Positions 43,306 to 55,499 of a stretch of 64,000 nt of DNA are shown here, piece after piece. The stretch comes from Ophiosphaerella korrae (lineage: Eukaryota > Ascomycota > Dothideomycetes > Pleosporales > Phaeosphaeriaceae), in contig JALNQF010000103.1 of NCBI GenBank assembly GCA_028456385.1, forward strand, positions 1 to 64,000, written 5' to 3'. Position 1 is the first letter of the stretch. Every line of letters starts with the position of its first letter. Below the pieces are notes generated by a model. That model had not been told where the DNA came from. It saw only the letters and a program-made list of their open reading frames with translations, and did not search any database. A program made the translations under genes and the position numbers.

Positions 43306-44930
43306 GTGCTTTTCTTTCTGTTAGGCGGAAAGAGTTGACGCAAGGGGAAGTGAATAGAGAGAACACGGCAATAAAATAGAGGCTAATTTGGGCATGTAAT
43401 GGTATCGTGGGGATTCTAGGTACGCCGCTCTTGTTGGATGAGTAATCCTGGCGGATGAGCCTCCAAATACGTTAGTCACTGAGGAACATCTTCGCAGGCG
43501 ATCGCCGACTCTGGATGTGTGAGGGGAGAGTCGGGAGAGCGCGGCGTGCCCGCTTGGGGGCCGAGCGGGCAATGTCTGTTTCTTCCAGTGTGGTAAGATT
43601 TCCGAGCATAAAGGCGAAGACAGGTAGGAGACGTAGTTTCTTTGGAAGTTTGTGTTGACAGTAGGGGTTGCTGTTGGTACGTCGAATTAATGTTCCTGTA
43701 GTACGGGTCTGTGCTTGCGGTAGTTGTCGACGCGCTACCGTATTAATGCTCAGGCCAACATCATGAGGTCGCCCCATGCTACCGATTCTGTTCGTCGTTC
43801 CCCGCGTCTTCCAGACAAACTTTGCCCGTCCAACTCGTACACCTATTGTACAAGTATGCGCTCGCTCATCATCCTGCCTCCCGCTCATCTAACACTGACT
43901 CAAGCAAAACCCCCCCACATTATCTCGGAAGGCCAAGTCGAAGTGGGAACGAGACCAACCAAGAGCTACTTCAATGAGACTGACCAAGCCTCAAACAGCA
44001 TTAGTTCCTGCGGTGGACCCGACCATGCTTGTTTCCGGACTCCACTTCCCAGGTCCGATCTCATCGTGGCTGAAGCTTGTGCTCAGGATCTCTTAGCATC
44101 CGCCCGCCATACTTGTAGTACTTCGAGTTGCCACCGCTAGCAGAGAGGATGGCCGACCCGCACCGGCCACAACGTTTGCCGAGAGCGTCTAGAATGAATG
44201 GCGTTAGGAAGGGATATAACCATCGTTTCCGGTGACGGAACGGCATGGAGCCCTAGATAATGTAGCGCCTTGCCAAGCATAGCTACCATTACAGCTCTGC
44301 TATACATTGCGAACATGAACGATCTAAACCCCCCATGTCCCTCACATGTCAAAGTAAAGTACGATTCTACAACCCTAAAGATTGTAGTGCTCATGTAGGG
44401 AGTCGTTCATTGTTTGGCCATACGACAGCTGTATCACCACTAGGGCCGTCCCACTCTATCCTATCTTATAATTGTGTGCTAGTAGATTGGCCAACTTTGC
44501 TTAGGGTTTAGATATTGTTAGGAGGTAGCTGGAAGACAATAGTACTTGCCGTAGGCCACAGGAGATAGTGAAGGGATAACAGATAGTATTCGATAGTACC
44601 ACTAGTATCTAAGGGAGAATAATACTTGCTTTACTCTCTTCGCAAGTATCGAGCCTTTTATGCGCCTGTGTAGCGCACTAGCCCCACTTTAGATTACAAC
44701 TATACAATGTCATAATCTTTGGTGTATCGGCCCCGCTCCCAACTCGTACCAGAGTTCACGAGAGTCTCGAGTGTTCAACAAACCCTCGTTACAGAGCCTC
44801 CCCCTCTAGCTAGTGTCCTCGCTAGCTCCTTAAAGTGCGACCTTAATAAAAACCCCAAACCTTTAGGAAAACAGGGAAAAGAGTGTTCGCGTACCTCACG
44901 CGCTGTACCTACGCGTTAAGCGTGTTGTTG
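43306..44930. other. Island edge; no gene recognised
   Basis: Several overlapping ORFs of 60-138 codons on both strands, none with a recognisable domain or splice support. Composition shifts to AT-rich and repeat-like from about 44,930. A 66-codon frame at 44,719-44,919 is open but unsupported. Part of 44,130-44,165 resembles 37,183-37,210. Confidence 0.45.
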
Positions 44931-45809
44931 TTGTTATGCTCGTGCACAATATTCTATTTATATTTTAATAATAAGTAAAAGATTATTACCTACGTAATTG
45001 CGTTTACTCTTAGTAGACCCTATATAAAAAATATTTTTCTTTTGTAATTGTTTTGCTTATCCTCTTATTAACTACAGCGTACACTTAACGTACACGTAGT
45101 ATACGTTTAGTAATCGTCGCTATAGTTTACTATCCTCGCCTAAAGTTTATTAAGAAAAGTAACGTCTATTAAGCCTAGCCTTTTAAGTAGAGCGTAGACG
45201 CTAAGCGCGCTAACTATAATACTTTATATGCTACTTGCCTACGCTACGCTTAAAGTATTGTTAACTAGAAGGAAGTATACAATAAGCTAGAAGAACGTCG
45301 CTATTAGTATTGTTCCTCTAGTAATTGTAGTAGCTACGCCTTAGTAACTATAATACGTACTCCTTGTGTGCGCTTTAACTAATATAAATAGGTACCTCCT
45401 ATACTTAATAGGCGCGTTAATCGTCTTTATAAGCTTTGTAATACGTATAATACTACTATATCTAATACTAGCGCTCTTAAGACTAACTTAGAGGTGCGCT
45501 ATACTAGCGTTAAGCTTGCTTATACTTAGCGCACCTTTAACTTAAAGCTATTAAACTATAGGCGCTTTACTACTTATAGTAGTGCTCCTTTAGGAGTGCC
45601 TACTTAAACGCCTACGACTACGCCTTAATTTTTAGGGCTTATTTTAACTAAGTAGCGTAGCCTTATAGCCTAGTAAAGGGGTTTAGTTAGAGTATTAATA
45701 GAGATTTTAGGCTATCTTCGCTCTATTATATATTTATCTATACTACGCCTATATAGCGTATACTACCTACTTTTTAGGCTTACTATAGCAACTCTTCTAT
45801 AAGATAAGC

Positions 45810-45848
<39 letters not shown>

Positions 45849-46189
45849 GGATAGTAATAATAAAGAAGAAGAAGAAGAAGAGGAGAGGAGAGAAGAAGAG
45901 GTAGTAGAGGAAGAAGAAGTAGAAGAGGAAGAAGAAGAAGAGGAAGAAGAAGAAGAAGATTAAGTAGAGGGTTAAGACGTTCTACTTTTAAAAAGTAAGT
46001 AGGACGTAAGTAGAAAGTAGTTTAAGCTTATCTAATAAGTAAAGAAGAAATAGTTTATAGTATAATTATTTATTTTTTATATATATAGATACTTAGCTAT
46101 AAAGCTAAAAGTTAGATTACGTAGTTTACTCTATAAGTACGTTTTAAGTACGTAAATTACGTTTTCTACGTACGTTTTAGTTATAAAGC
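44931..46189 (+). other. RIP-degraded gene-like sequence with acidic tail
   Basis: Plus-strand reading from about 45,270 gives protein-like text through many stops, including Cys pairs (YCSSSNCSS) and a long basic-acidic mixture, ending in the Asn/Glu repeat region at 45,810-45,962. It could be a host gene or a transposon-borne ORF caught by RIP. No family identified. From 45,963 to 46,189 nothing is recognised. Confidence 0.3.
45810..45962 (+). repeat. AAT microsatellite followed by GAA-rich low-complexity run
   Basis: About 13 AAT units (45,810-45,848) and then an almost pure purine GAA/GAG stretch (about 45,862-45,960). In the plus-strand frame it would encode poly-Asn then poly-Glu. Confidence 0.8.
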
Positions 46190-48110
46190 GTTTTAAGCTA
46201 AATTAAAATCTTTAAGTAGTTTATCTATATTTTTAAAATCTATAGTAAGAGTCTATATATCTTAGGATTTATTATATCCTTTCTATCTAAAAAGATACTC
46301 TAGTTATCTTTTCTTTTTGCGTTTTCTTAAGATTCTTTTAACTTTCTATACTTTTTCTCCTTCTTCTATTACCTTAAGTAGCTAGGTATTATCTTCTACA
46401 CTTAATTAAGATTTTTATCTCTTAAGGAGAGAAATATAAAATACGTTGTAAATACAATAGTAAAGTAGTAGTAGTAAGTAGTATACCTATATTCTTACTA
46501 TATCTTATACTTAAAATAGTCTAATAAACTTATCTAATAGCTTCTTATATAGTTAGTAAGTAAAGCTTAAGTTCTTTATACTTAGTAAGACTAGCTCTCT
46601 TTTTCTAAAGACTTCTAGTTTATATTTATTATTATAGTACTATACTTAATATACTTATACTTTCTATAGAAACTCTATAAGTATTACTTATACGCTATAT
46701 ATACGCTTTACTCTTTAAATAGCGTCTAGTACCTTTTCTTCTAACCTACTATCTTTAGGTAAGTATATAAAGATTAGGTATTTACTTAGTATAGTATAAA
46801 AAGGCGTTATCTTTATTCTTTTATAAATTAAGTTGTTATATATAAATTATACTATTTTTAGTAAAGTAACCTAATTATCTTAATTCTCTATTATAAAGAT
46901 TCTTAAATACTATTCTAGAGTCTAATTTTATTATTTAGTTTACCTATTAGTCTATAAGTAAAAAGCTATACTTAGCTTACGCTTTACTTATAGTTAGTAG
47001 TATATTTCTACCTAAAATTTTAAAGTAAAGATTAACTCTTAGTCTAATATAATACCTTTCTATATCTTATAGTTTAAGATAATATTATTAAAGTATACTT
47101 CTATAAACTATTACGCGTCTTACTTTTTAAGTACTAGGATATAGATAGCTATCTTAGATAAGTAGTCTACTATTACTAGTATTATATTATATATATACTC
47201 TAAGCTATCTTTTAAAGGTAAGAGGCCTATAATAAAGTCTAGAGAGACTTCTTTAAAGATATTACTTAGGATTAGTAAAGGAGATAATTCTCTATACTAC
47301 TTATACTTTAGTACTTTACTTTACTAGTATATTACGTAAGTCTTTATATATTCCTAAACGTCTTACTCTATTAATAGCTAGTAATAGTATCTTATAATTA
47401 GCTTAAGCGTTCTACGTACGCTAAAGTAGCTAGCTATATACAAGTTATAATACTAGAGTAGAATTTCTTACCTAATAGTAAGTTCCTCTAGAACGTACAC
47501 TCTACCTTTATATCTTAGGACTTCCTTATTATCTAAGTACTATACTTACGCTCTACTACTATATTAAGTACTTTTAACTCTTATTAAACTCTTTACTTAT
47601 ACTTATATAAAGGCGTCCCTTTACTATAGTCTATATAAAGTTATTAGAAAGGCTTTAGACTCTACTAATATAGGTTTACTACTAACTAACTCTCTAGCTA
47701 TTAAGTATAGTATGTATAGTATACATTCTATAGCGCTAGTAGTAAGAGTTCTTTTAGCGCTATAGTCTCTAGCCTTATATATCTTGTATATACTTTCTAA
47801 GCTTAGCTTAGTTATAGATCTTTTTACTCTACTAGTTATCTTTACCCTAGCTACTAAGCTTACTAGTTGTAATTTTTCCTAGAAAGTAAGTAATAAGTAT
47901 ACTAGTAATAGGTTCTCTTACTTATAGTTATATCTTCTTAAGAAGCTATCTATAAGATTTAGCTTACTAGCCTAGTATTTTACTTTAAAATTAAAAGCTC
48001 CTAAGTATATAGCCTAGTATACTTAGTATAAGTTTAGTTTATATATAGTATATATTAAGTATAAGTTATTATAATCTATAAGTACTTAAATTATATACTA
48101 CGTACCTTTA
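46190..48110 (-). mobile_element. Chromovirus fragment: integrase and chromodomain, degraded
   Basis: Minus-strand reading, from high to low coordinates: an integrase zinc-binding stretch (GHFG, then RTLELI, about 47,390-47,470), the core with SLDFIIGLLP (about 47,220-47,280), VDYLSKIAIYIP-type sequence (about 47,110-47,200), a SDRGSLFTSKFW-type stretch (about 47,010-47,070), and finally a chromodomain with a RKKxQLEYLxRxKGY-like core (about 46,230-46,320). Only the 3' half of pol is present. Stops are mostly TAA/TAG from CAA, CAG and TGG. It differs in sequence from elements A-D, so it is a separate family. Confidence 0.72.
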
Positions 48111-49079
48111 AAGTAGTATTATAGTAGAGTATTATAAAGAAAGGAATAGTAAAAAAAAGGGGGTAGGTAGTTACTAGAGAAATACAAGTACTAAGGGCTT
48201 ATAAGAAGGTAAACTATTAAGGAAAAGAGGTAAAGAGAAAGTATAGCTAATAGGCCTTTAGGTTATAGGATACAATCTATAGGAGTGCAAATAATATTTA
48301 GAGTTAGTTTAGCTAATAAAGTCTAAGTTCCTTAAGACTAATAAGCCCTTAGGCCCTAGATCTATATTAGGTACATAACTCTATAATAAATAGCGACTAA
48401 CGTAAAACTTAAACCTATAACCTTAGCTTTAGGAGCGCTAGCTTACGTACTATTACGTAAGGTATAGGAATAGATATAGGAATAGATAGGTATAGGAATA
48501 AGTATAAGAATAGGTATAAGAACAGGCATAGGTATAGGTACAAGAATAGGTATAGGAATAGGTATAGGAATAAGTATAGAAATAGGTATAGAAATAGGTA
48601 TAGAAATAGGCACATATATAAAACTAAGGACAAGCTAACTTATTTTATATAGAAATAGGTATAATACAAGTATAAGTATAAAAATAGGAATACGCTACAA
48701 ATATATAGAGCCTAAGACCTAAGGGGCTATAGGTAGCACGAAAGGTAGGTAGCGTAACTAGCTAAAAACAAAGAAGCTAATAGGAAATATTAGAGAAGCT
48801 CTTAATAAGCCCTTAGGTACCTAATAAATAGCTAGTAGAAGTATAGATAATAGGAATATTAAAACAAAAAAATAACTAGTAAGAAAATAGTAAGGATAGA
48901 ATAGAATAATAAGTAGTGTAGTAAGAAGAAACAGCCTAGTAGTAGTAAGTAGTACACTACAATTATAGATAAATAACGTATAAAGAGAGTAGTAAAAGAA
49001 AGAATATTATAAGGTAATTCTAAGCTATAAGATCTAACCTATTATTTAATAAAGAGACTATACTAAGGCTATCTCTCTA
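48111..49079. other. AT-rich non-coding stretch with minisatellite
   Basis: Apart from the hexamer repeat at 48,455-48,615 nothing is recognised. It is purine-rich on the plus strand. Confidence 0.5.
48455..48615 (+). repeat. Hexamer-based minisatellite (GGTATA / GGAATA)
   Basis: About 25 units of six bases, mostly alternating AGGTAT and AGGAAT, with variants AAGTAT and AGGCAT. A looser continuation lies at 48,645-48,695. It produces a meaningless LFLYLFLYL-type minus-strand frame. Confidence 0.85.
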
Positions 49080-52000
49080 CTAGCTAAGAACTTCCTTGTA
49101 TAACTTAGGACTCCTAAACCTAACACCTAAAGGACTACAAGATATACCTAAAAGAATTAGTATACTAATAATAGATAATAGCTCTACTATCCTAAACATA
49201 CTCTAACTAATAATCGAAATATCTTTAGAGATATTTAGCTAGCTTATAGTAGCTATTAAAATAATAGTAGAATAGAGTAGTAGAGTATATATTAGTAAAT
49301 AAAACCTATTTATAGATAAGAAGTTTAAGTTTACTAGTACTAATATAATAGAGTTTCTAGATAGTATTAAGAAATAAGTAATCTTTTATAAATAGCCTAT
49401 TAGAGACTAGATCTATAATATTATTATATTTAGTAATAGGATAAGAAAAAACATTATTAAATAAAGTATAACTAAGTTTATAAAAGTAGAGAAAGCTAAA
49501 GATTAGGTAAAAGTTAGAGAAGTAATAAGAAATAGGTTCTAAGGGTCTAATAAAGTATAACAAGAAGAGATAGAAGAAGTACTCTAAACTTAGCTATAGT
49601 AATACTTACTTATAGATAACCTTTCTCTCTAAGACTACTTTAATAACTTTAGCTCTTAGTTTATAAAGTACTAGAGAGTAGAAATAATTATAGAGGCTAT
49701 AAAGGGATACTACTTAGTAAAAGGACTTAATAAGTACTACTTATAAAAAGTCTTTAATAAATATAACCTAAATAATAAAAATATAGAAGACTTTAACTTT
49801 TAAATAATCTAGAAGTACCTTAACTAGCTAGTATAGAGAGACCTATAAGTAGAACGTTTTAATCTAGCTTTTAAAAGAACTATAAGCGTACTAAAGCTTG
49901 TAAGCTATAAGAAATAGCTATATATAATACCTAAAGGAATATTTAGGCCTTTTAATATAAAGCTTATACTTAACTCTTATAACTAGACTAAAGGATAGAA
50001 AGGAGTCTAAATACTTCTAGGAATAAAAGTTATATAATTAGAAGTTAATAATCTTATAAAATACTTTAAAATAATAAAACTCTAAGTAATTACCTTTATA
50101 GCTATAAATAACCTAAACGCTAGAGCCTAAGAACTTATCTAGCTACTAGAAGTATACTTAGTTATAAAAAGATAAATTAAGGTAGATAAGTATCTATAGA
50201 TCTCTTAAGCTATAGTAAACCTATAGTTAGTAATACTTTTTACGATAAGGCTATAATTTTAAAAGAACTTTCTACTACTATTTTAGAATAACGTAGGACT
50301 TTAGTATTAAAATAACGTAGTAAGTATAAGTTTAGACTTTTATAGTTATATTAAGTGTAGAGACCTAAATTACTATATTAATAACTATAAAGAAAGAAAA
50401 GCTTTAATACTTAATAGATAGATTTAGTTTAATCTAGAAACTAGAAGATACTAATAAAGTATAGAGTAAACTTACTAAAGGTTTATTAAATAGATTAAAG
50501 TAAGAGGCAACTAGAATAATATAATAATCTAGTATATCTAGTAGAGAATATAAGACCTAAAGTATAGAGAAATAGATTCTTAGGTAACGCTAAACTTTAT
50601 AATATAATAGCTAGTATAGCCTTAGATAATAGTAGCGATAAACTTACTTAGGGGTGTAATAGATAATTTAGAAGAAAATAGAATAGTAAGCGTAGAAGAA
50701 TATAATAGATTCTAGATATAGTAACTAAAAATAAAAGGAGATCTAGTAGAAGAAGATATTACTAAAACTATATATATTACTATAGTAGGGTTTAAGACCT
50801 AAGAGCCTTTAGTACCTATTCTAGCTATACAAAACAATTACAAAAAAGAAGCTAAATTCTTTAAATATAAGTAGACCTAATTTAATAATATAGAAATAGA
50901 AATAGATCTAGAAAAACCTCTTAAAAAAATAGATAAACAAAAGAACTACGTAAAAAAGCTTAGGTAGATTAATACCTTAGAACTAAATACTAAAGAAGTA
51001 ATATAAAAAGTTATAGAAGTACTAGTATCTTTACTTATATAAATACTCCTAGCTAATATACTAGACCTTTTTAAGAAGCTTATAAAGCCTACTTTTATAG
51101 TAGATAAGTTAGAGGAGTTTATAAATATAAGAGTAATAGTAAGTATAACTAAAGACTTAAGAGAGACGCTTTAGAGCCCTAAAGGACTACTAGTAGCTTC
51201 TTCCTAGAATAGCCTACACCTATATATAATAAATACTAATATTTCTAACTAAGTAATAGTAAAAGCTATAAATAGAAAAATTGTTAGGTATAGAGCCTAT
51301 AAACCCTTAAGCTCTTCTACTAAAGTACTCCTTATTATACTTATATACTTTACTAGTTTTGTAGTTAATATAAATATAGTAAAAGAGCGCCTAGAATATA
51401 ACTAACTTAGTAGGATTAAAAGACTTAGAAAAAAATACCTAAAAGTAATAATATAGGTCTACAAGACTAGACTACTAGCCTTACTTAACTTAGAAGTAGA
51501 ACTTAATATAATCTACTTTAAAATAGCTCTAGCTACTAGCTTAAGTATAACTTCTATACCTAAAGAAATAGCTAGAGTATAGCTAGTTACTATAAATAGA
51601 GTAAAGGAGTCCTTTAAAGAGATTATATAGGGCGTACTAGTTATTATTAGAAGTATTAAAGTCTAGTCTAACTTCTTTATTATAAGAGGTCTCTCTTACT
51701 TAATAATTTTTAGGAACCTATTTATAATAGATTGTTAATACTCTTTTAAATAAGAAGATAATAGCTAAATATACTATAAAGTTTAGTTAAAAAATTAAAA
51801 TACTTCTATAAAGTTTATAGTAATATTTAATAGAATAGAAAGTATAAGATAGATAAATATAATAATAATAGAAAAACTAGTAAAGAACCCTACTACTAGG
51901 AGTAGAGTTCTATAAATAGACACCTAGAAAATAGAGAAATAAGAAAGAGACGCCTAGAGAACTATTAGTAGTACCTAGTATCTATACTAAGAATTATAGA

Positions 52001-54334
52001 ATAATCTATAGGTAGATCTAATAATAATAAAATAAGCTAGTATTTCTCTAGATAAAAGTATCTTAGAAATCCTAGAAGACCTTGTAGAGATATAGAAATA
52101 AGTAGAAAGAAGAAAATAGATACCTAAGAGCTTATTAAAGGTAGAACTATAATTTAAGCTAAATACTATATATAAGTTAAAAGGTAAAAAAGTATAGCTA
52201 GTCTATAACTCTTTAGTATAGCCTTACTAAGTAGAGAGTTAATTAGACTAGAAAGTAAGAGTAGAACTTAGGTAGCTAGCAAATAATAACTAAAGCTAGA
52301 GATAATTCTAATAATATATTACTAATAGGACTACTCTCTTTTCTATAGGTACTTAGGTTATAGAAGAATAGCTAGTAAAAATAAAGATTACTAACTAGCT
52401 ATAGCTAAGAGAAAAAAAGATACTAATTAAAGTTTTTCTATATTAAGAAGCTATATTAAGCTTTAACTTTATAGAATTAGGCTATATCTACTTTAACGTT
52501 ATCTTACTAGTTTAAATTAATATAGTACCTTATAAAGCCTAAAAAGAAGATAGCTTCTTTATACTTTATAAACTAAGAAAAGTAGTTAATAAGATAATTT
52601 AGAAATAGTTAGACTAAGAAGTCTTTAAATTAAGTAAAAGCCTATATAGTAACCTCTAGTTCCTAGTAAAGAAAAAAGACTAAGGATACTAACTTATTAA
52701 TAATACCTAGCGCACTAATAGTGTAACTATTAAGGACGCTAACTTACTTCTAAACCTAGATAAATTCTTAGAGGAATTTATAGGTTACTACGTTATATCC
52801 CTAATAGACTTCTTCTCTAGATATAATTAAGTAGAGCTCTATTAAGACTCTAGACTACTTATAGTATTTTATACGCTAACTTATAGACTAGTATAGTAAT
52901 ATACTCTACTTATAAGTACTATAAACTCTATTACTAAGTTTATATAAGTAGTAACTAAAATCCTATAAGAATTAATTCTAACTAGCTATATATTATATAT
53001 AGATAACATTATAGTAAAAGGCCTAAAAATAGACTATAACTTAGACTTACTAGAACCTAGGATCTAAAAGTTTATTAGTAAATATATTATTAATATAGAT
53101 AAAGTTTTATATAACTTTAAGAGGGCTAGTACTACTACCTTAGGTCTTAAATTAGATTAGTACTATAACTCTATAGGGATTATAGGGTATATAGTAGATA
53201 AAGAGGGCTAGTACTTAGCTAATAAGAAGGTCTAAAAGATAATTAAATAGCTAGCCTATAGATCTCTAAGAGAAGTCTAAATATTTATTAGCTTTTACGT
53301 ATACTATAGAATCTAGATTAAAGGTTTTACTAAGATAGTAATACTACTATTTAAGCTACTAAAGAAGAACAAGGAATTTAAATAGAGTTAAGAAGCTTCT
53401 CTTACTATAGATAAATTAAAAACCTAACTAACTAGTATACTAGTATTAGTCTCTATAGACTATAGTAAGCCTATTAGACTAATTATTATATTAGTTAATA
53501 GAAGTAAAAAGGGTTAGGGCGTAGTACTCTAGTAAGAAAACCTAAAAGGCTATTAGAACGTAGTACGCTATAAATTAGGAGTATAGTTACTTTTAGAGTA
53601 TAACTAGGATTCTAGGAAATATAAGTACAAAGCTATACTACTAGTACTTAAGAAATTCTACTTATAGATCTATAGAGTTTATTTTATAGTAGAAATAGAC
53701 ACTTATATACTTATAGATTAACTTAATTAAAGCGCTAGCGACCTCCTAAGAGCTCTAATTATAAGATAGCTTACTTTTCTAAATATATAGGAATTTAATG
53801 TAAAGTATATAGCTAAGAAAAAGAACGTAGTAGTAGATACTCTCTTAAGGTAACTAGAGCTACTAGGATAGTAGCTACTAAAAGAGCTTAAAGAAGACGT
53901 AGAAGAATTTATAAACTACTATTTAGGGTCTATAACTTTTATCTTGCTATAAATAAGCCTTTAGGACCTAGAATTTATATACTTAAAGATAGAAATAGAC
54001 TTAAGCGTGCTAGATACTCTAGAAACGCCTTTTCTACGCAATATTATAAAATAGCTAGTAACACTATAAACTCTAGCTAGAATAAGTAGAATAGATACCT
54101 AAAAGCTCTATAAAAATACGTAAAAGTATAAGGTTATATAAAGACTCTTATAAGCTAAGAGCTCTAAATAGTACTTACTAAAAAGAGTAGTAGATAAGAA
54201 AGAAGAGTAGCTAGAGATTCTAAAGGTACTACACGATAAAAGTAGACACTAAAGCTAAGAAGAAATATAGTAAAAGATCTAGACGTAATATTACTAGCTA
54301 AATATATTTAAAGATATAGAAACTTATATAAAAT
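49080..54334 (+). mobile_element. Gypsy element D, 5' part: gag, RT, RNase H and integrase start (degraded)
   Basis: Plus-strand reading through stops shows a Gag-like region at about 49,290-50,250. RT at about 52,560-53,060 has FLVKKKDGGYRLI-type and YxDNIIVKG-type blocks, the latter near 52,985-53,015. RNase H lies at about 53,420-53,870, ending with a YxxKKNVVADxLS relic. The integrase zinc region starts at about 54,170. CpA and TpG are almost absent, the strongest RIP decay in the window. It is cut at 54,334 by insertion of element E and continues at 61,362. Its LTRs are not identified. Confidence 0.75.
54330..54334. repeat. Target-site duplication AAAAT, left copy
   Basis: AAAAT precedes the LTR at 54,335 and recurs at 61,362-61,366 right after the other LTR. 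Confidence 0.9.
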
Positions 54335-54777
54335 TGTAATAGGTGTTACTAGGGTCGACTTCCTAATACCTAATTAGGGGTTAGTAGATTAAGAGATAAT
54401 AACAAAAGTTCGCGTTAGGATCTACAATAACTATAAACAATAGAAGATGTTTTGCAACTGTCTTGTATTAGCGTTCTATAGTTAAAGAATTAAATTACTA
54501 ATACTATCTTAATAATACGCATTGCTACTAACTATATACCTATACTTTCTTAGCTAGCTTCGTGCTTCGTGTTTACTAAGATCGCAAATTACAAATTTAT
54601 TACGTATACAAATTCGTGCTTTGTGTTTGCTAAGATTGCGAATCGCAAATTTATTACGTATCTCTATTATAGTTAGTCTCCTAGTTAAGTTTATTGCCCT
54701 ACAGGTCGTATATATTGTCGTTATCTATAGTAGGGTTAATTAGTTTAAATTAGCTTTCCCTTGTTATAGCTGTAATA
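54335..54777 (-). repeat. 3' LTR of Gypsy element E
   Basis: 443 bases matching 60,919-61,361 along the whole length. It starts TGTAATAGGTGTTAC and ends AGCTGTAATA (AGCTATAACA in the partner). Differences are mostly C-T and G-A. Confidence 0.93.
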
Positions 54778-54789
54778 CTATTCTCCTCT

Positions 54790-55430
54790 CTAGGTAGGTC
54801 CTTATTTCTCCGCCCTAGGCCTAAGGTTATTAGTCTAGTTTCTTCGTTTATTTCTAATTCTTTATTATTCTCTATATCTTTATATTCTAATTACAACAAA
54901 CTCCTTCTTGTTACTCGTGTTGCTTGTAATAGAGTTAAAATATTTCTTTATTCCTATTATACTTAGTTAAAGCTTACGTGTCTTGTATCTTTAAAAGATA
55001 GCAAATACTATAGCAAGTGTATTCTAGCTAATATTTAATATAAGTATACACTATCTAGTATTTCTTTTATAGAGTGTAAGTGTTTAATTTCTATATAGTC
55101 TCTTCTTACTAAGTTGTATAAGGCGAGCCGTTAACTAGGCTTAAGAGACACTATTATTACAGCTTGTAGTAGCTAAGGCTAAGTGTAAGCTAACTCTTCG
55201 TAAGCTAGTAGATCTTTATTCTTGCGTTAAGCGTCTTCGTAAGATAAAGGCTTATAATAACGCTAAATCGTCTAAATAGTCTCGTGCCTTAGAGGCTAAG
55301 ATAGACCTTAAGGATACAGTTTAGGCTGTTCTAGCTCCTAACGTATTAGACGTTCCTATCGCCTCTCTATCTAGTAGTAGTATCGTTAGTTTTCTTAATT
55401 CGCCGCAAGGCGCTCTAGAGGGTTTTGATT
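54790..55430 (+). pseudogene. Antisense Cys-rich ORF downstream of pol (element E)
   Basis: This lies on the strand opposite to gag-pol of its element. Plus-strand reading gives VACNRVKIFLYS, LKLTCLVSLKDSK, YYSKCILANIQYKY and SSISFIECK blocks, then a basic helix and a Leu/Arg-rich end. Spacing of Cys and of the SS-I motif agrees with the copies at 10,080-10,760 and 14,440-15,099. It is broken by TAA/TAG at Gln positions. Function unknown. Confidence 0.5.
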
Positions 55431-55499
55431 TTAGAACTCCTTTAGTTTCTTAGGGTAATTAAGGTTGTCCTCTAGTTCCTATATTTTCTCCTATAGTTA

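Noticed and set aside
43472..44140. Two overlapping 138-codon ORFs on opposite strands
   Set aside because: No domain, no splice signals with clear frame benefit, and mutually overlapping. Not enough support for a gene.
44719..44919. 66-codon plus-strand ORF at the island edge
   Set aside because: Short, without motif or start context, beside RIP-altered sequence.
48415..48633. 72-codon minus-strand frame with LFLYL repeats
   Set aside because: It is only the translation of the hexamer minisatellite, with no start context or conserved sequence.
48455..48695. Hexamer repeat as telomere-like sequence
   Set aside because: Units are AGGTAT/AGGAAT, not TTAGGG, are interspersed with variants, and sit inside a transposon-rich block.
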